Positions 55,701 to 64,000 of a stretch of DNA of 64,000 nucleotides are shown here, piece by piece. This stretch comes from Bolinopsis microptera (Eukaryota; Ctenophora; Tentaculata; Lobata; Bolinopsidae), in NCBI RefSeq assembly GCF_026151205.1, contig NC_087072.1, positions 6,992,084 through 7,056,083 of the forward strand. The letters are read 5' to 3'. Numbering within the stretch: position 1 is the first letter of the stretch; the number at the start of each line of letters is the position of its first letter. Position numbers and translations under genes: made by a program. The notes below the pieces were generated by a model that worked only from the letters and a program-made list of their open reading frames with translations, did not search any database and was not told the origin of the DNA.

Positions 55701-58700
55701 GAAATTCATAAAAAACTAAGAGTGAGTTTGTACTTGCAATGAGCAAAAGTATTAAAGTGTAGTAAAATAAAATGTATGACATCACAATATTATCACACAT
55801 CTTTACATAGTACCAATACCATTCCAGTACATGAAAAATTATACAAATATTTCCCCACCAACATTAATAATTTGTCAATAACAACTTTCCCTTAACACCA
55901 AAACCTTACAATTTGGACAGCAGTTTTAATTGGGGGACTTAGACTGTGTCGAAAGCTTTGCTAAAATCAAACTACCAAAGATCAACAGAGGCACTTTTAT
56001 AGTTTATCTGTCAAAAATATCATCGAATGCCTCTAAAAGATTAGATAGACACGATTTACCCTTAACAAGCAATGAGCTCAGAACATTCAACATTGATTCA
56101 TGATTTACAGTCATGACGTATGTGAAGAAGATGGAATTCGACGTAAAACGAAATAACTAACCTATGACTTCTTTGCACTCCGGACATCGTTCCTTCTGTA
56201 AAGGGTCACCACAGTTGTTAATACTGTACACATGTCCGTTACCGCACCTGTAGAATGTATACACCTTCTCCACTCCTGAACATAATGACGTTATAATTAT
56301 ATCATCAATTTCCATGCAATATTTTATACCACGAAATGGAATGTTCGGACAAATTCATTACAAAAGGTGGGCGTCCCATATATTGACCCGAGATTATCAA
56401 ATTGATGAACATTGCAGAACCTCGTGTTTAAGAACTGCTGAAACACGGGTGCTTGTTGAAAAATATTGACTTGTAATAATTACAGTATTGACAGCTTAGC
56501 TAGCCAAGCATGATGTATCTGACGATCAGTATTTCCTGAATATTAACAAACAAATACTTTATCCCACTAATGAGTTTCTTATATTTCAATTAGATATTAA
56601 TCCTGCATTTCAAGCTGCGTTTGTGTTTAGCGTTGTCTAGTGAGGAATAAGTGGGATCTGAAACTTCTGTATTTAATTGGTTTGTTGCTTAGTTTTCTGC
56701 TGAGTGGTGCTTTCGGAGGCTTCATTTCATTCGAAATATTATTGTGTATGAATAATTTGCGAAATACTTTATTAATCGTTTTTCTTAAATTCGGAATTGT
56801 ATTTTCTAACTGTATATATTTGAAAAGCTTACTGAATAAATAATATCTCTAGTTTATATCCTCTATGCAGGGACTAGTATAATATTCACTACTAGTTGGG
56901 CCTCACAACCCGAGTGCTTTTCATCCTTTTGTGAATTGGCGTTGTTACTATTTTCCATGGTTTAAAATTTTATTTTATTGGAGTTTTAACCCCATCTTAT
57001 CTTTATAGGTACTGTAGTACAGTCAAATACGTCTTTTTGTCGGAAAAAATTCGCAACAAAGCAACAACTCGATTTTAACGGGAAATGGTCGGGACAGGTC
57101 CCAGGAATCATTCCAGAGAGTTCAGAAATTTTGGGAACTCTCTGGAATGATTCCTGGGACCTGTCCCGACCATTTCCCGTTAAAATCGCTTTGTTGCGAA
57201 TTTTATCCGACAAAGGCTTAAATGAGGACGTATTTGACTGCACTACTGAGGATGGACGAAAATGTTTTACCGATGTCGTAAAGATCTTGTTGGACATTTT
57301 TGGAACTCATTCGTTGTTTGATTGCGGGAAACATTGATCTTGACATCTCTAATTTAATTGATAAACTACTGTTTGTTCTTAATTTCGGCATACATCATAA
57401 TATTTTATATCCATACAGGGCACAGGCATAAACTGATGATAGATAAACTTTTTACAGGCATGAAATGGGTAACAAAAGCTCAAAATCAGCAGGAACGCAA
57501 GAATTTCTAAAGACTAAGTTCCCATCAAAACCTACACAAAGCTACGATGTAGGGCCAACTTGTCGACAGTCAGGGTGGGCTTTATCAAAACGAGCGATAG
57601 AAAAAACAACAGGAGAAACATACATAGCTGAGTACTGTAACAGGGTTACTACTAACCAGGAGGAAGTAGTAGATTTGGGCAGACTTTACCAAATCTTTAA
57701 AACAGTGAACCACCCTAACATGGTTAAACTGCATCAAGTATTCAAGTTGAGCAAAGAAAAGTATGTGTTTGTGACGTGTAACTATCAAGACTCAGACTTG
57801 TTTGATTTTATTGTTGATAAGACTGAAAATTCAAAAATAACCGAAGAAGAAGCAGCTAACTACACCCATCAGCTTCTCCTAGCAGTACAACATCTGCACA
57901 AGCTCGACATAGTCCACAGGGATATAAAACCCGAGTGGGCGTATTTCCAGGACGATGACTTCACTAAAATTCTCCTGCACCCGGGACCTTTCTGTACTGA
58001 GCCAGGTAATTCCACCAACCTTACCAAACTCTGTGGTACCGTCACATACTTCGCTCCTGAGATAGCTAACGGAAAGGAGTACGGGAAAGCTGTTGATTGT
58101 TGGAGTTTGGGTGTGACTGTGTTCGTGATGTTGAGTGGGGGCATGCCCTTTAATTCAATGTCGGAGACTGAAACCCTGGAAATGGTGAAGAGAGCTGAGT
58201 ACGAGTTTAAACCTGAGTTTTGGAGTACAAGGTCGGAGGAAGCGAGGGATTTTGTGAGTGGATTAATGACTGTAGATCCTGATAAGCGAATGAACTGTGA
58301 GCAAGCTCTGCAGCACCCGTGGATAACCAGTAACCAAGCATGTTGAATGAATCATCTTTGGTCAACAAATTCGCACCCAAATTTTACGGATAGTACCAGA
58401 CCCCAGGGCCCATGGGTCTGTTATTCAAACAGAACTAAGCCATTTCTTTAAATTTTATCATATAACGATATTATGTTTCTGACGTTATTTTTGAATGCCA
58501 ATTTGAGATATAATGATCGTTACTCTTGCGTTAAACCATATTCGTGAATCGCTATCTAATATAAGAGCATTTGTAGTACGGAACTTATGAAAATATTTGA
58601 TGATTGTATTCGAACTTTACAAACCACCTTCTGGATTTCATTTAGCTAAATTAATCGTAAATCTTAGTTCCAAACTGAGAATAAACCTTACCAGCATATT

Positions 58701-59462
58701 TCTCGGAAGGTCTGACAGTGTTGATAATATCAAAGATATCGTCATGAGGCATGCCCATCCAATAGATATTATCCAGATCAGAGTGTGTTAGCAGATCCCG
58801 GAAGTACCTCATGAAGGAGTTCCCGTCCGGGGTGAGCTGGCTGGCCAGATACACAGATATCCGGCTGTGTATACCCATACTGAAACGTTGTGTTCGTTTC
58901 ACGGTCAAAAATATTTTGCGCTTTTATACAAAGTACAAACCCAAGCTATTAAGACATCAAAATTATCATTTCTCTTGACGTCTTAATGCTACGTAATACT
59001 CATAACATAAATTTGGACAGTTTACTTAGAGTCTTGACGTTACAGAATACTGTTGAAAACATAAGACTAACTTGCGACTGTTGATAATGCTGAAAACAGG
59101 TATCATGTGACCGGGAAGGGATGTGATAAGACAGTTACACTGCACAGTAGTACTTCTCTGTTGGGCCAGGTACAGAAGACATGCAGCCCCTTTATCCAAC
59201 CTGCCAACATGTAAGGAAATGTGAGATTCAGTGTGCTTGTCTCTTAACTTGTAAAACTAGTTATTGGATTTTCTGCGAGTTATTTTAACATGATAAAAAC
59301 CAGAAAATTTCAGAAGAAAGGAATTTTAAACAGACGGTTCTTAACTCACGGCTTGTAATTCCCATTATCACAACAGAGAGTACATATAGGGTAAACTTTA
59401 TCCTTCATATCTTTGTATCCAGATATCACTTCATTGAGGTCCACCATATCTTCACTACACAC
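49709..59462 (-). CDS. RNF213: RNF213-like E3 ubiquitin ligase, C-terminal 841 codons
   Basis: Eight exons (minus): 59462-59350, 59200-59072, 58879-58692, 56275-56162, 55698-55627, 55442-54960, 54731-54617 and 51020-49709. They join to 2526 nt with matching phases and GT-AG ends. Exons 1-3 include PICTLCCDNGNY, GIHSRISVYLASQLT and IYWMGMPHDDIFDII. Exon 4 has an RZ-type zinc finger, CGNGHVYSINNCGDP then ERCPEC, followed by GGRDH; this finger after an MPHDD block and before a long helical C-terminal domain is the RNF213 arrangement. The last exon ends with the family's C-terminal helices (LGEALELYLEQF, then VGYLLNVVL). RNF213 itself is a giant AAA+ E3 ligase acting in lipid-droplet and pathogen ubiquitylation; its AAA and RING parts would lie upstream and were not found up to 64 kb, so the gene may be partial or continue beyond. 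ZNFX1-type proteins share the finger but not the flanks. A MITE alters the C-terminus. A GPCR and a pseudokinase gene lie in introns, on the other strand. Confidence 0.8.
53167..54428 (+). CDS. Rhodopsin-like GPCR, two exons, 363 aa
   Basis: Exon 1 is 53167-53562 and exon 2 is 53733-54428, with CAG|GTTAGC and TTTCAG|GTGACA, phase 0. Hydrophobic segments in order include TM1 YIVGSFFILPFLSSTLLNP (Asn of the NP pair near the TM1 position), TM2 LFKILAVSDFFTTLFTP, TM3 to LTRMVQIIFP, TM4-TM5 VLIYLSIYTTYMVINNTTYY and LIGMTASTTTVIYLL, TM6 GCVTILMMNVPYFVTVVTIL and TM7 LFAWLPFCTSGLNPIMILIR with an NPxxx motif. The DRY box is replaced by LTRMV, keeping only the central Arg. A Cys in the TM3 region (PFCCIFGC) could form the usual loop disulphide. 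The tail is Ser/Thr/Lys-rich. The ligand cannot be told. The gene lies antisense in an intron of the RNF213-like gene. Confidence 0.75.
55757..56075 (-). mobile_element. Internally deleted CR1-like LINE fragment
   Basis: The left part (ATGTATGACATCACAATATT, ATATTTCCCCACCAACATTA) matches the 3' UTR of the LINE at 31.6 kb. The right part (TTAACACCAAAACCTTACAATTTGG, AGATTAGATAGACACGATTT) matches its RT at 32.92-33.08 kb. About 1.2 kb between them is missing. It lies in the intron between RNF213-like exons at 55698 and 56162. Confidence 0.85.
57020..57240. mobile_element. 221-bp near-perfect palindromic MITE
   Basis: Arms 57020-57124 and 57130-57240 are reverse complements apart from a few bases (the left arm has an extra ACAACT). 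Ends are CAGTCAAATACGTC, as in the 3.36-kb element at 44888-48248, of which this is a non-autonomous relative. TA precedes the left end, whereas CA follows the right, so one target base has probably mutated. It lies in an RNF213-like intron, about 220 bp upstream of the pseudokinase ATG. Confidence 0.9.
57465..58346 (+). CDS. CaMK-like pseudokinase with N-myristoylation signal, intronless
   Basis: 293 aa. The start MGNKSSKS fits an N-myristoylation motif (Gly2, Ser6), so membrane association is inferred. The kinase fold is clear: LHKLDIVHRDIKPEWAYF (about residues 142-159), GTVTYFAPEIANG, DCWSLGVTVFVMLSGGMPF and a C-lobe ending LMTVDPDKRMNCEQAL, QHPWI, all CaMK-like. Catalytic residues are lost. 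The glycine loop is absent (CRQSGWALSKRAIE), the VAIK Lys position reads IAEY, the catalytic-loop Asn is Trp (HRDIKPEW), and DFG is replaced around KILLHPGPF. The HRD Asp, APE and DxWSxG are kept. The preceding TTTTACAG suggests a 5' UTR intron. The frame is intact over 293 codons, so selection for a non-catalytic or scaffold role is likely. It is antisense within an RNF213-like intron. Confidence 0.9.
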   Translation: MGNKSSKSAGTQEFLKTKFPSKPTQSYDVGPTCRQSGWALSKRAIEKTTGETYIAEYCNRVTTNQEEVVDLGRLYQIFKTVNHPNMVKLHQVFKLSKEKYVFVTCNYQDSDLFDFIVDKTENSKITEEEAANYTHQLLLAVQHLHKLDIVHRDIKPEWAYFQDDDFTKILLHPGPFCTEPGNSTNLTKLCGTVTYFAPEIANGKEYGKAVDCWSLGVTVFVMLSGGMPFNSMSETETLEMVKRAEYEFKPEFWSTRSEEARDFVSGLMTVDPDKRMNCEQALQHPWITSNQAC

Positions 59463-60014
59463 CTGATGAGTAATCAGTTAAATTATGTAAATTTCAGAAA
59501 TACTTTTTAGTATGGAAACTTAATTCCATTTGGAAAGGTTTTGTACTTTCCAAGTTTTCATGCTCATGTAAATTAAACTTTTGTCTGCGCTCTTTCTGTT
59601 TTGTGCGGTTAGAAAGTATCTCGTCTCGCAAATCGTAACGTAAGCTAGATAAACATAAGGAACAATTGTTGAACAGCACATTGTCGGAGCATAGGCGGTT
59701 TATTATGTTATTAGTTTAAACCATCATGTAAACACCTAGCCCATTTCATCCAATCACAAATCACTACTTATTTATCCTCCTCGAGACCGTATCATATTTC
59801 TCATTTATATGCCTTGTTTCGTTTATCAATGTTGTTATACGACACATTCTAGTGAGATGGAACCGAATAATATGTAAGAGAGTAGACTCAATTCATTTGT
59901 TACATCGTACATCGTACATCGAAGAGAATTTCCTATTGTTGTAAAGTTGTTTAAGTTGGTTAGTCGTATTGTTACTCTATGAATGACCCTTCAAATTCTC
60001 GCTTGATCTTGATA

Positions 60015-60435
60015 AGGGACCGTTCACATAATGTTTGATATTACGAAAGTAAGCCCCATATTGGATGTGGAGGAAGGGGGTTTGGAAAAACTTACGGTTG
60101 CTAACACGTGGTCTAGGCCTGCTAACACGTGGTCTAGGCCTGCTAACACGTGGTCTAGGCCTGCTAACACGTGGTCTAGGCCTGCTAACACGTGGTCTAG
60201 GCCTGCTAAAGTGCTAACACGTGGTCTAGGCCTGCTAACACGTGGTCTAGGCCTGCTAACACGTGGTCTAGGCCTGCTAACACGTGGTCTAGGCCTGTCT
60301 TTCGTAAACAACAATTATATATTTCTATCCTATGCTGATAGGGGGGGGGGTCTCAAAACTTGCGGTGGCTTATGAGAAGGGGGACCTGGGTCCAGAAGAG
60401 CCAAAATATGGCTTATTATTATGTGAACGATCCCT
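60015..60435. mobile_element. 421-bp MITE with GGGACCGTTCACATAAT ends
   Basis: Left AGGGACCGTTCACATAATG and right TTATTATGTGAACGATCCCT are imperfect inverted repeats (about 17/19). The interior holds a minisatellite (60101-60297) and a poly-G run near 60341. A single-ended relative is at 8258. No target duplication is legible. Confidence 0.75.
60101..60297. repeat. 21-bp E-box minisatellite
   Basis: Nine copies of GCTAACACGTGGTCTAGGCCT, in two blocks separated by GCTAAAGT. Each unit contains the palindromes CACGTG (canonical E-box) and AGGCCT. Translated frames on both strands are artefacts of the period. Confidence 0.95.
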
Positions 60436-60739
60436 AAACTGAAAACGAAATATTAATATCGGACCGTCCGAAGGTTTATTTTGTTTCAGTTAATGTTAGA
60501 CTACAAATAAGTCATAATCAAGTGACAATAGTGTAGTTATCGACTACATAATTAAACTGTTCACTGTTATTTCTATCTGAAGAATTGGGGACATCTGACT
60601 GTAATTTGTTTAATAGTGTACAGGGTAATGAAATACATTTTTTTTTCAGTCCAAGATTATCAATAGCATACAAGATTTGAGCAAGTCTATCTTTTCTCTG
60701 TTCAGCAGTTGATAGAATAACAAATTTTCAAATTGCAGC

Positions 60740-61130
60740 ATGGAAGAAAGTGATATGATACATAGAATCCTGGAGGTAGGAGAGGAAATGTTAGAAAAGT
60801 ATTGTCCTGAAGAAGAAAGATCCTTGATGTTTCCTTTAGCACCACGTTCCAAATTTGTTGACAAATTTCCAGAAACGAACATGACTACAAAAGAACGGAA
60901 GGAATCTGATCAACAAATATAATATGAAAACGAGGTGAAGGTATACGATATTTTGGGGGACCTGTACGGTGGTTTGATAGTTTTCCACGGATTCAGCTAC
61001 ACTCACAAACAATATAGCCTTTTCGTAAGAGGTCATTCCGATGATTGCAAGATGAAAGATGACGAGGAGGAAGGCGAATGTGACTTCTTAGTGATCCATG
61101 ACATGTTTCTGGCTATTTTGGAGAGCCCCC
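60740..61130 (+). pseudogene. Broken NERD-like nuclease domain fragment
   Basis: After AATTGCAG the frame reads MEESDMIHRILEVGEEMLEK to ESDQQI, one TAA (60920-60922), then the same frame continues YENEVKVYDILGDLYGG, IVFHGFSYTHKQYSLFV, and EEGECDFLVIHDMFLAILES. A GExDFxVI-type strand followed by a hydrophobic strand resembles the NERD / PD-(D/E)xK nuclease core, where a Glu-x-Lys would come next. Here the similarity ends at ILES and repeat DNA begins. It has one nonsense codon plus a 3' truncation. Alternatively the segment is two exons of a diverged gene. Confidence 0.4.
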
Positions 61131-61139
61131 TCCCGGGTT

Positions 61140-61520
61140 GCAACATTGCCATGTTACGCAAATAATTGCCGCGCTAACGAAATATTTGCCATCTTAGCAA
61201 AATATGCGCCGTGTTATGATGTATTTGCCAGGCTGCGCGTGATGATGCAAATATTTCATAAGGAGGCGAATTTTACGTTAGGAAAATGCGCATTCTTAGC
61301 AAAATATTTGCCAAACGGTCTGACGCGCGTTGCACGCTCCTTTTTAGTTTGTTTACGCGAGAATGAAATCTTCGCATTGTTAGCAAAATATTCGCATCCT
61401 TATAATTTATTTGCGCGAGAGTTAAATCTACGCTTTCTTAGCAAAATATTCGCCACCTTGTAATTTATTTGCGGGAGAGTTAAATCTACGCTTTCTTAGC
61501 ATAATATTTGCCGCCTTATG
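61140..61520. repeat. Degenerate TTAGCAAAATATTTGCC repeats
   Basis: At least six copies of a CTTAGCAAAATATTYGCC core, spaced 20-60 bp and interleaved with GCGCGAGAGTTAAATCTACGC. A ~100-bp part (61315-61414) is repeated at 63883-63990. Confidence 0.8.
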
Positions 61521-63882
61521 TTTTACAAATACATGTCCTTATACTTATACTTATATTTAAACTACTCATGTTAACATATTGATTTAATATTTGTTAAACT
61601 GGAAGGCACGGTAATTGAACTTTAGCTCTTTATACACTGAAGTACACCAAGAAGCTACCTATCAGTCTTTAAGTTCAAAGTTGTTATATAGTGTTAGCAG
61701 TTAAAACTTCGAACTTCATCCCATTTCAAATTTCAAACTTCAGTACGAATTATTGCACTTATGCGCCGGACGCCGGTTATACTTATAATGAGGTCCAGAA
61801 CACACGCTTAAAGTTAATATGTGTTTCTTTACCAATTGAACTTTAGTTGATGTTAATTATAAATGTGTACGATTATAACGGTAACAGCTTCGATGTTTTT
61901 ACAAAACAGCATATTTCTAACTTAAGTGCGGTACCTATGACCTAGACTTTACTCCGCTAGAAACAATAAAATTCGAAGAATTGGACACTAGGGAAGCTAC
62001 CTAGCAGTAGCGAACTTTAGTGTTCGAAATAGAACTTAGAGTTTCAGTACGTCCGTATCGCGCGTTTCAAACCACAGCACGTGAATCAATCAGGTAATGC
62101 CGAATATAATGAGCTGGCACACACGTTGAATAATGTATGATTATATTCATTTACCCATTGTAGTATGTTCTCATGCACTAACAACTAAGTGCTGTGCATC
62201 GTGCGAACTGTAAGACCCGGCGGTCAGGTGGAAGACTACCGTAATCTACAAGGGTGGACCGAATCTGTACTTAGATAAACCTAGGGTGGAGTGCTTATTT
62301 TAGGCTCCACAAGAGCGCTCCTACAGCTCTTGAAACATGATTATGCCTGGCTAGCCGGAGTAACGAGTTCGACTTACCTACATCATGTCCTCCTTCAGGT
62401 CCACCAGGGTCCCGAGTTCGTAACGTCCCACTAATATAGTGGTACCCAACCACGGATACTTGGGAGTATTATTCTCGCAAGTGGCGGGAAGGAACTTAGT
62501 AATTTCAATCATAATTTATAGCTCAGGACCTTTCCTGGCTGGTGACTCATTAGTCACATACTTCAGTGTAGAGACTAGTAACATACGCCTAGTTAAGGGG
62601 GCCGGAATGGAACTTCCAACATCAAGGTAATTAGAAGTGAACATACAATAGTCTTCAATAGAATATTTAACACGTAACCTATTAGCCCGTCCTAGGAGTA
62701 CTCACCTCAGTATAGGAAAGGAGTTAGTTACAGGAAAGGAGTTCCGCTCATGGGTTGGACTCTAGATATGTGATGATCCCCGCTGTTCACGATGATACGT
62801 AGTCAGTGCTCCTCCAAGAGTAGTATTCCATCCTGTCGTAAGAGAGTCCGTTGTGGAGAGAACCCAGGTTGGTGAGGACTGGAGCAGAGAGAGCCACAAC
62901 TGAGCATTGTGCCGTATATTTATATTCCCCTCATTAGGAGGTCGTTAATGAGAATTGTGTTATCTTGATTACTTCTCGATTGACTACCCCGTTTACCGAC
63001 CGTGAAGGGTTCCTCAGAGCGCTATCTTAATTTAGCTTGAATAGTTATGATTGACTGCTCTCGCTTACAGCTCTGTGATTGCTCAAAAACGCTATCTTGG
63101 TTGTCACTTTTATCTTGGTCCCTCCTCTGACGTGGGTGCACCAATTATCGTTGGCTGGAGTCAATTAACTTCAACCCGATGTATAAGGAATTAATATCCA
63201 AGAGGTATTACACACTGGTAAACTGAACACACACACTGGTATGCTGAATACACACCGATATGCTGAACCATCGGAGGTTCTTACACGAACCACAACTTCG
63301 AAGTCTTTGCAGAACCTGAACATTACCGGAACTAAAGTTGACCAGAACTAAAGTCAACTACTGAACACGCACTGAAGTCCACCAGGGGAATATATTGAAA
63401 CATTTAATCTGACGAACTAAAGTCGTCCGATGAAGTCATTGTGCGATTCAGCTACCACAATTTATTATTATCACCTGGCCTCACATATTGGAATTATGCT
63501 AAAAACTAGTAAAAAGTGAAAGCGATCATGATGTGTAGGTACGACACCGACTTTACGTTTAATTTTAACACAATACATTGATCAATCAATATGATTGCAA
63601 CCAGGTACCGATCACATATTATATTATTAAGAGGTAGTAAGATTTAAATATTGACACAATTATATAACATCACAACATGGTGAAAATATGTCTATTTTGT
63701 TAAAGAAAAATTATTAGTATTACTCCTTGTGAATTAAGTTATGTTCATAAAATACCTAATTCATCTATGGATATGATGATCCAGTAACATTATGTCCTAA
63801 TTGAGTTACGTTTCTTTACAAACTTAAAACTTCGTGATATTTCAATCGATTTTTCTCGAATTCTTTAAAAATATTTGCCTAA
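61521..63882. other. Non-coding stretch between direct repeats
   Basis: No supportable gene. Short repeated motifs such as AACTAAAGT(T/C)GACCAGAACT and ACACTGGTATGCTGAATACACAC are present near 63.2-63.4 kb. The segment is bounded by ~100-bp direct repeats and could be a mobile unit without coding capacity. Confidence 0.4.
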
Positions 63883-64000
63883 TAACGGTCTGACGCGCGT
63901 TGCACGCTCCTAGTTTTAGTTTGTTTACGCGAGAATGAAATCTTCGCATTGTTAGCAAAATATTCGCCTCCTTATAATTTACTTGCGCGAGGATTGAATA
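63883..64000. repeat. Second copy of the CGGTCTGACGCGCGTTGC repeat
   Basis: Same orientation as 61315-61414, with GTTTACGCGAGAATGAAATC and CATTGTTAGCAAAATATTCGCC conserved and only a few differences. It runs off the window. Confidence 0.85.

Noticed and set aside
60101..60297. CRISPR-like repeat array
   Set aside because: Units are directly abutting with no unique spacers, and the setting is a eukaryotic genome.
60024..60375. Frames on both strands encoding SRPRPRV or SRPANTW repeats
   Set aside because: Product of the 21-bp minisatellite, seven codons per unit.

Overview
This is eukaryotic, animal-type nuclear DNA, not a bacterial or viral window. It is AT-rich, genes are split by GT-AG introns whose reading phases can be followed exactly, and several metazoan families are recognisable: calumenin, SLC9A8/NHE8, an RNF213-type E3 ligase, a rhodopsin-like GPCR and a CaMK-like (pseudo)kinase. 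The many LINEs, MITEs and a tRNA-derived SINE would suit a cnidarian or another early-branching invertebrate, but I cannot name the species.

Layout. 1-4.9 kb (+): a six-exon RING E3 ligase gene (325 codons) that carries a complete two-exon calumenin gene (-) in intron 2, a hAT-type MITE in intron 3 and three tandem tRNA-Leu(CAG) genes (-) in its last intron. 5-14.7 kb: mostly non-coding, with several minisatellites and one small two-exon reading frame. 14.8-18.6 kb (-): a complete four-exon NHE8 Na+/H+ exchanger. 20.1-26 kb (-): a LINE whose ORF1 fuses an AlkB-like 2OG-Fe(II) dioxygenase to an SGNH/GDSL esterase, followed by an endonuclease and a reverse transcriptase. The LINE is split between the last two by the 3' end of a second retrotransposon in the opposite orientation. 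27-31.6 kb: GC-rich foldback modules, MITEs, a TATATTTTG/A array and a SINE. 31.7-33.7 kb (-): a frameshifted CR1-like LINE. 38.8-42.1 kb (+): a small two-exon frame and a seven-exon gene with a degenerate EF-hand. 43-44.3 kb (-): a putative three-exon gene. 44.9-48.2 kb: a 3.36 kb DNA element with ~617 bp terminal inverted repeats that carries decayed coding sequence. 49.7-59.5 kb (-): the 3' part of an RNF213-like E3 gene (8 exons, 841 codons in view), with a GPCR gene (+) and an N-myristoylation-type pseudokinase gene (+) nested in two of its introns. 60-64 kb: a MITE holding an E-box minisatellite, a broken NERD-like nuclease fragment and long direct repeats.

Three points stand out. The first is the AlkB-SGNH ORF1 of the LINE, with all expected catalytic residues visible. 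The second is an 81-bp MITE with a perfect 8-bp target duplication that has landed two codons before the stop of the RNF213-like gene and supplies a new C-terminus. The third is a kinase-fold protein that has lost the VAIK Lys, the catalytic-loop Asn and the DFG motif. The window is also notable for same-locus nesting: three protein genes and three tRNA genes lie inside introns of opposite-strand host genes.

All gene models were derived by eye from splice signals and phase continuity. No transcript, alignment or database search was available.
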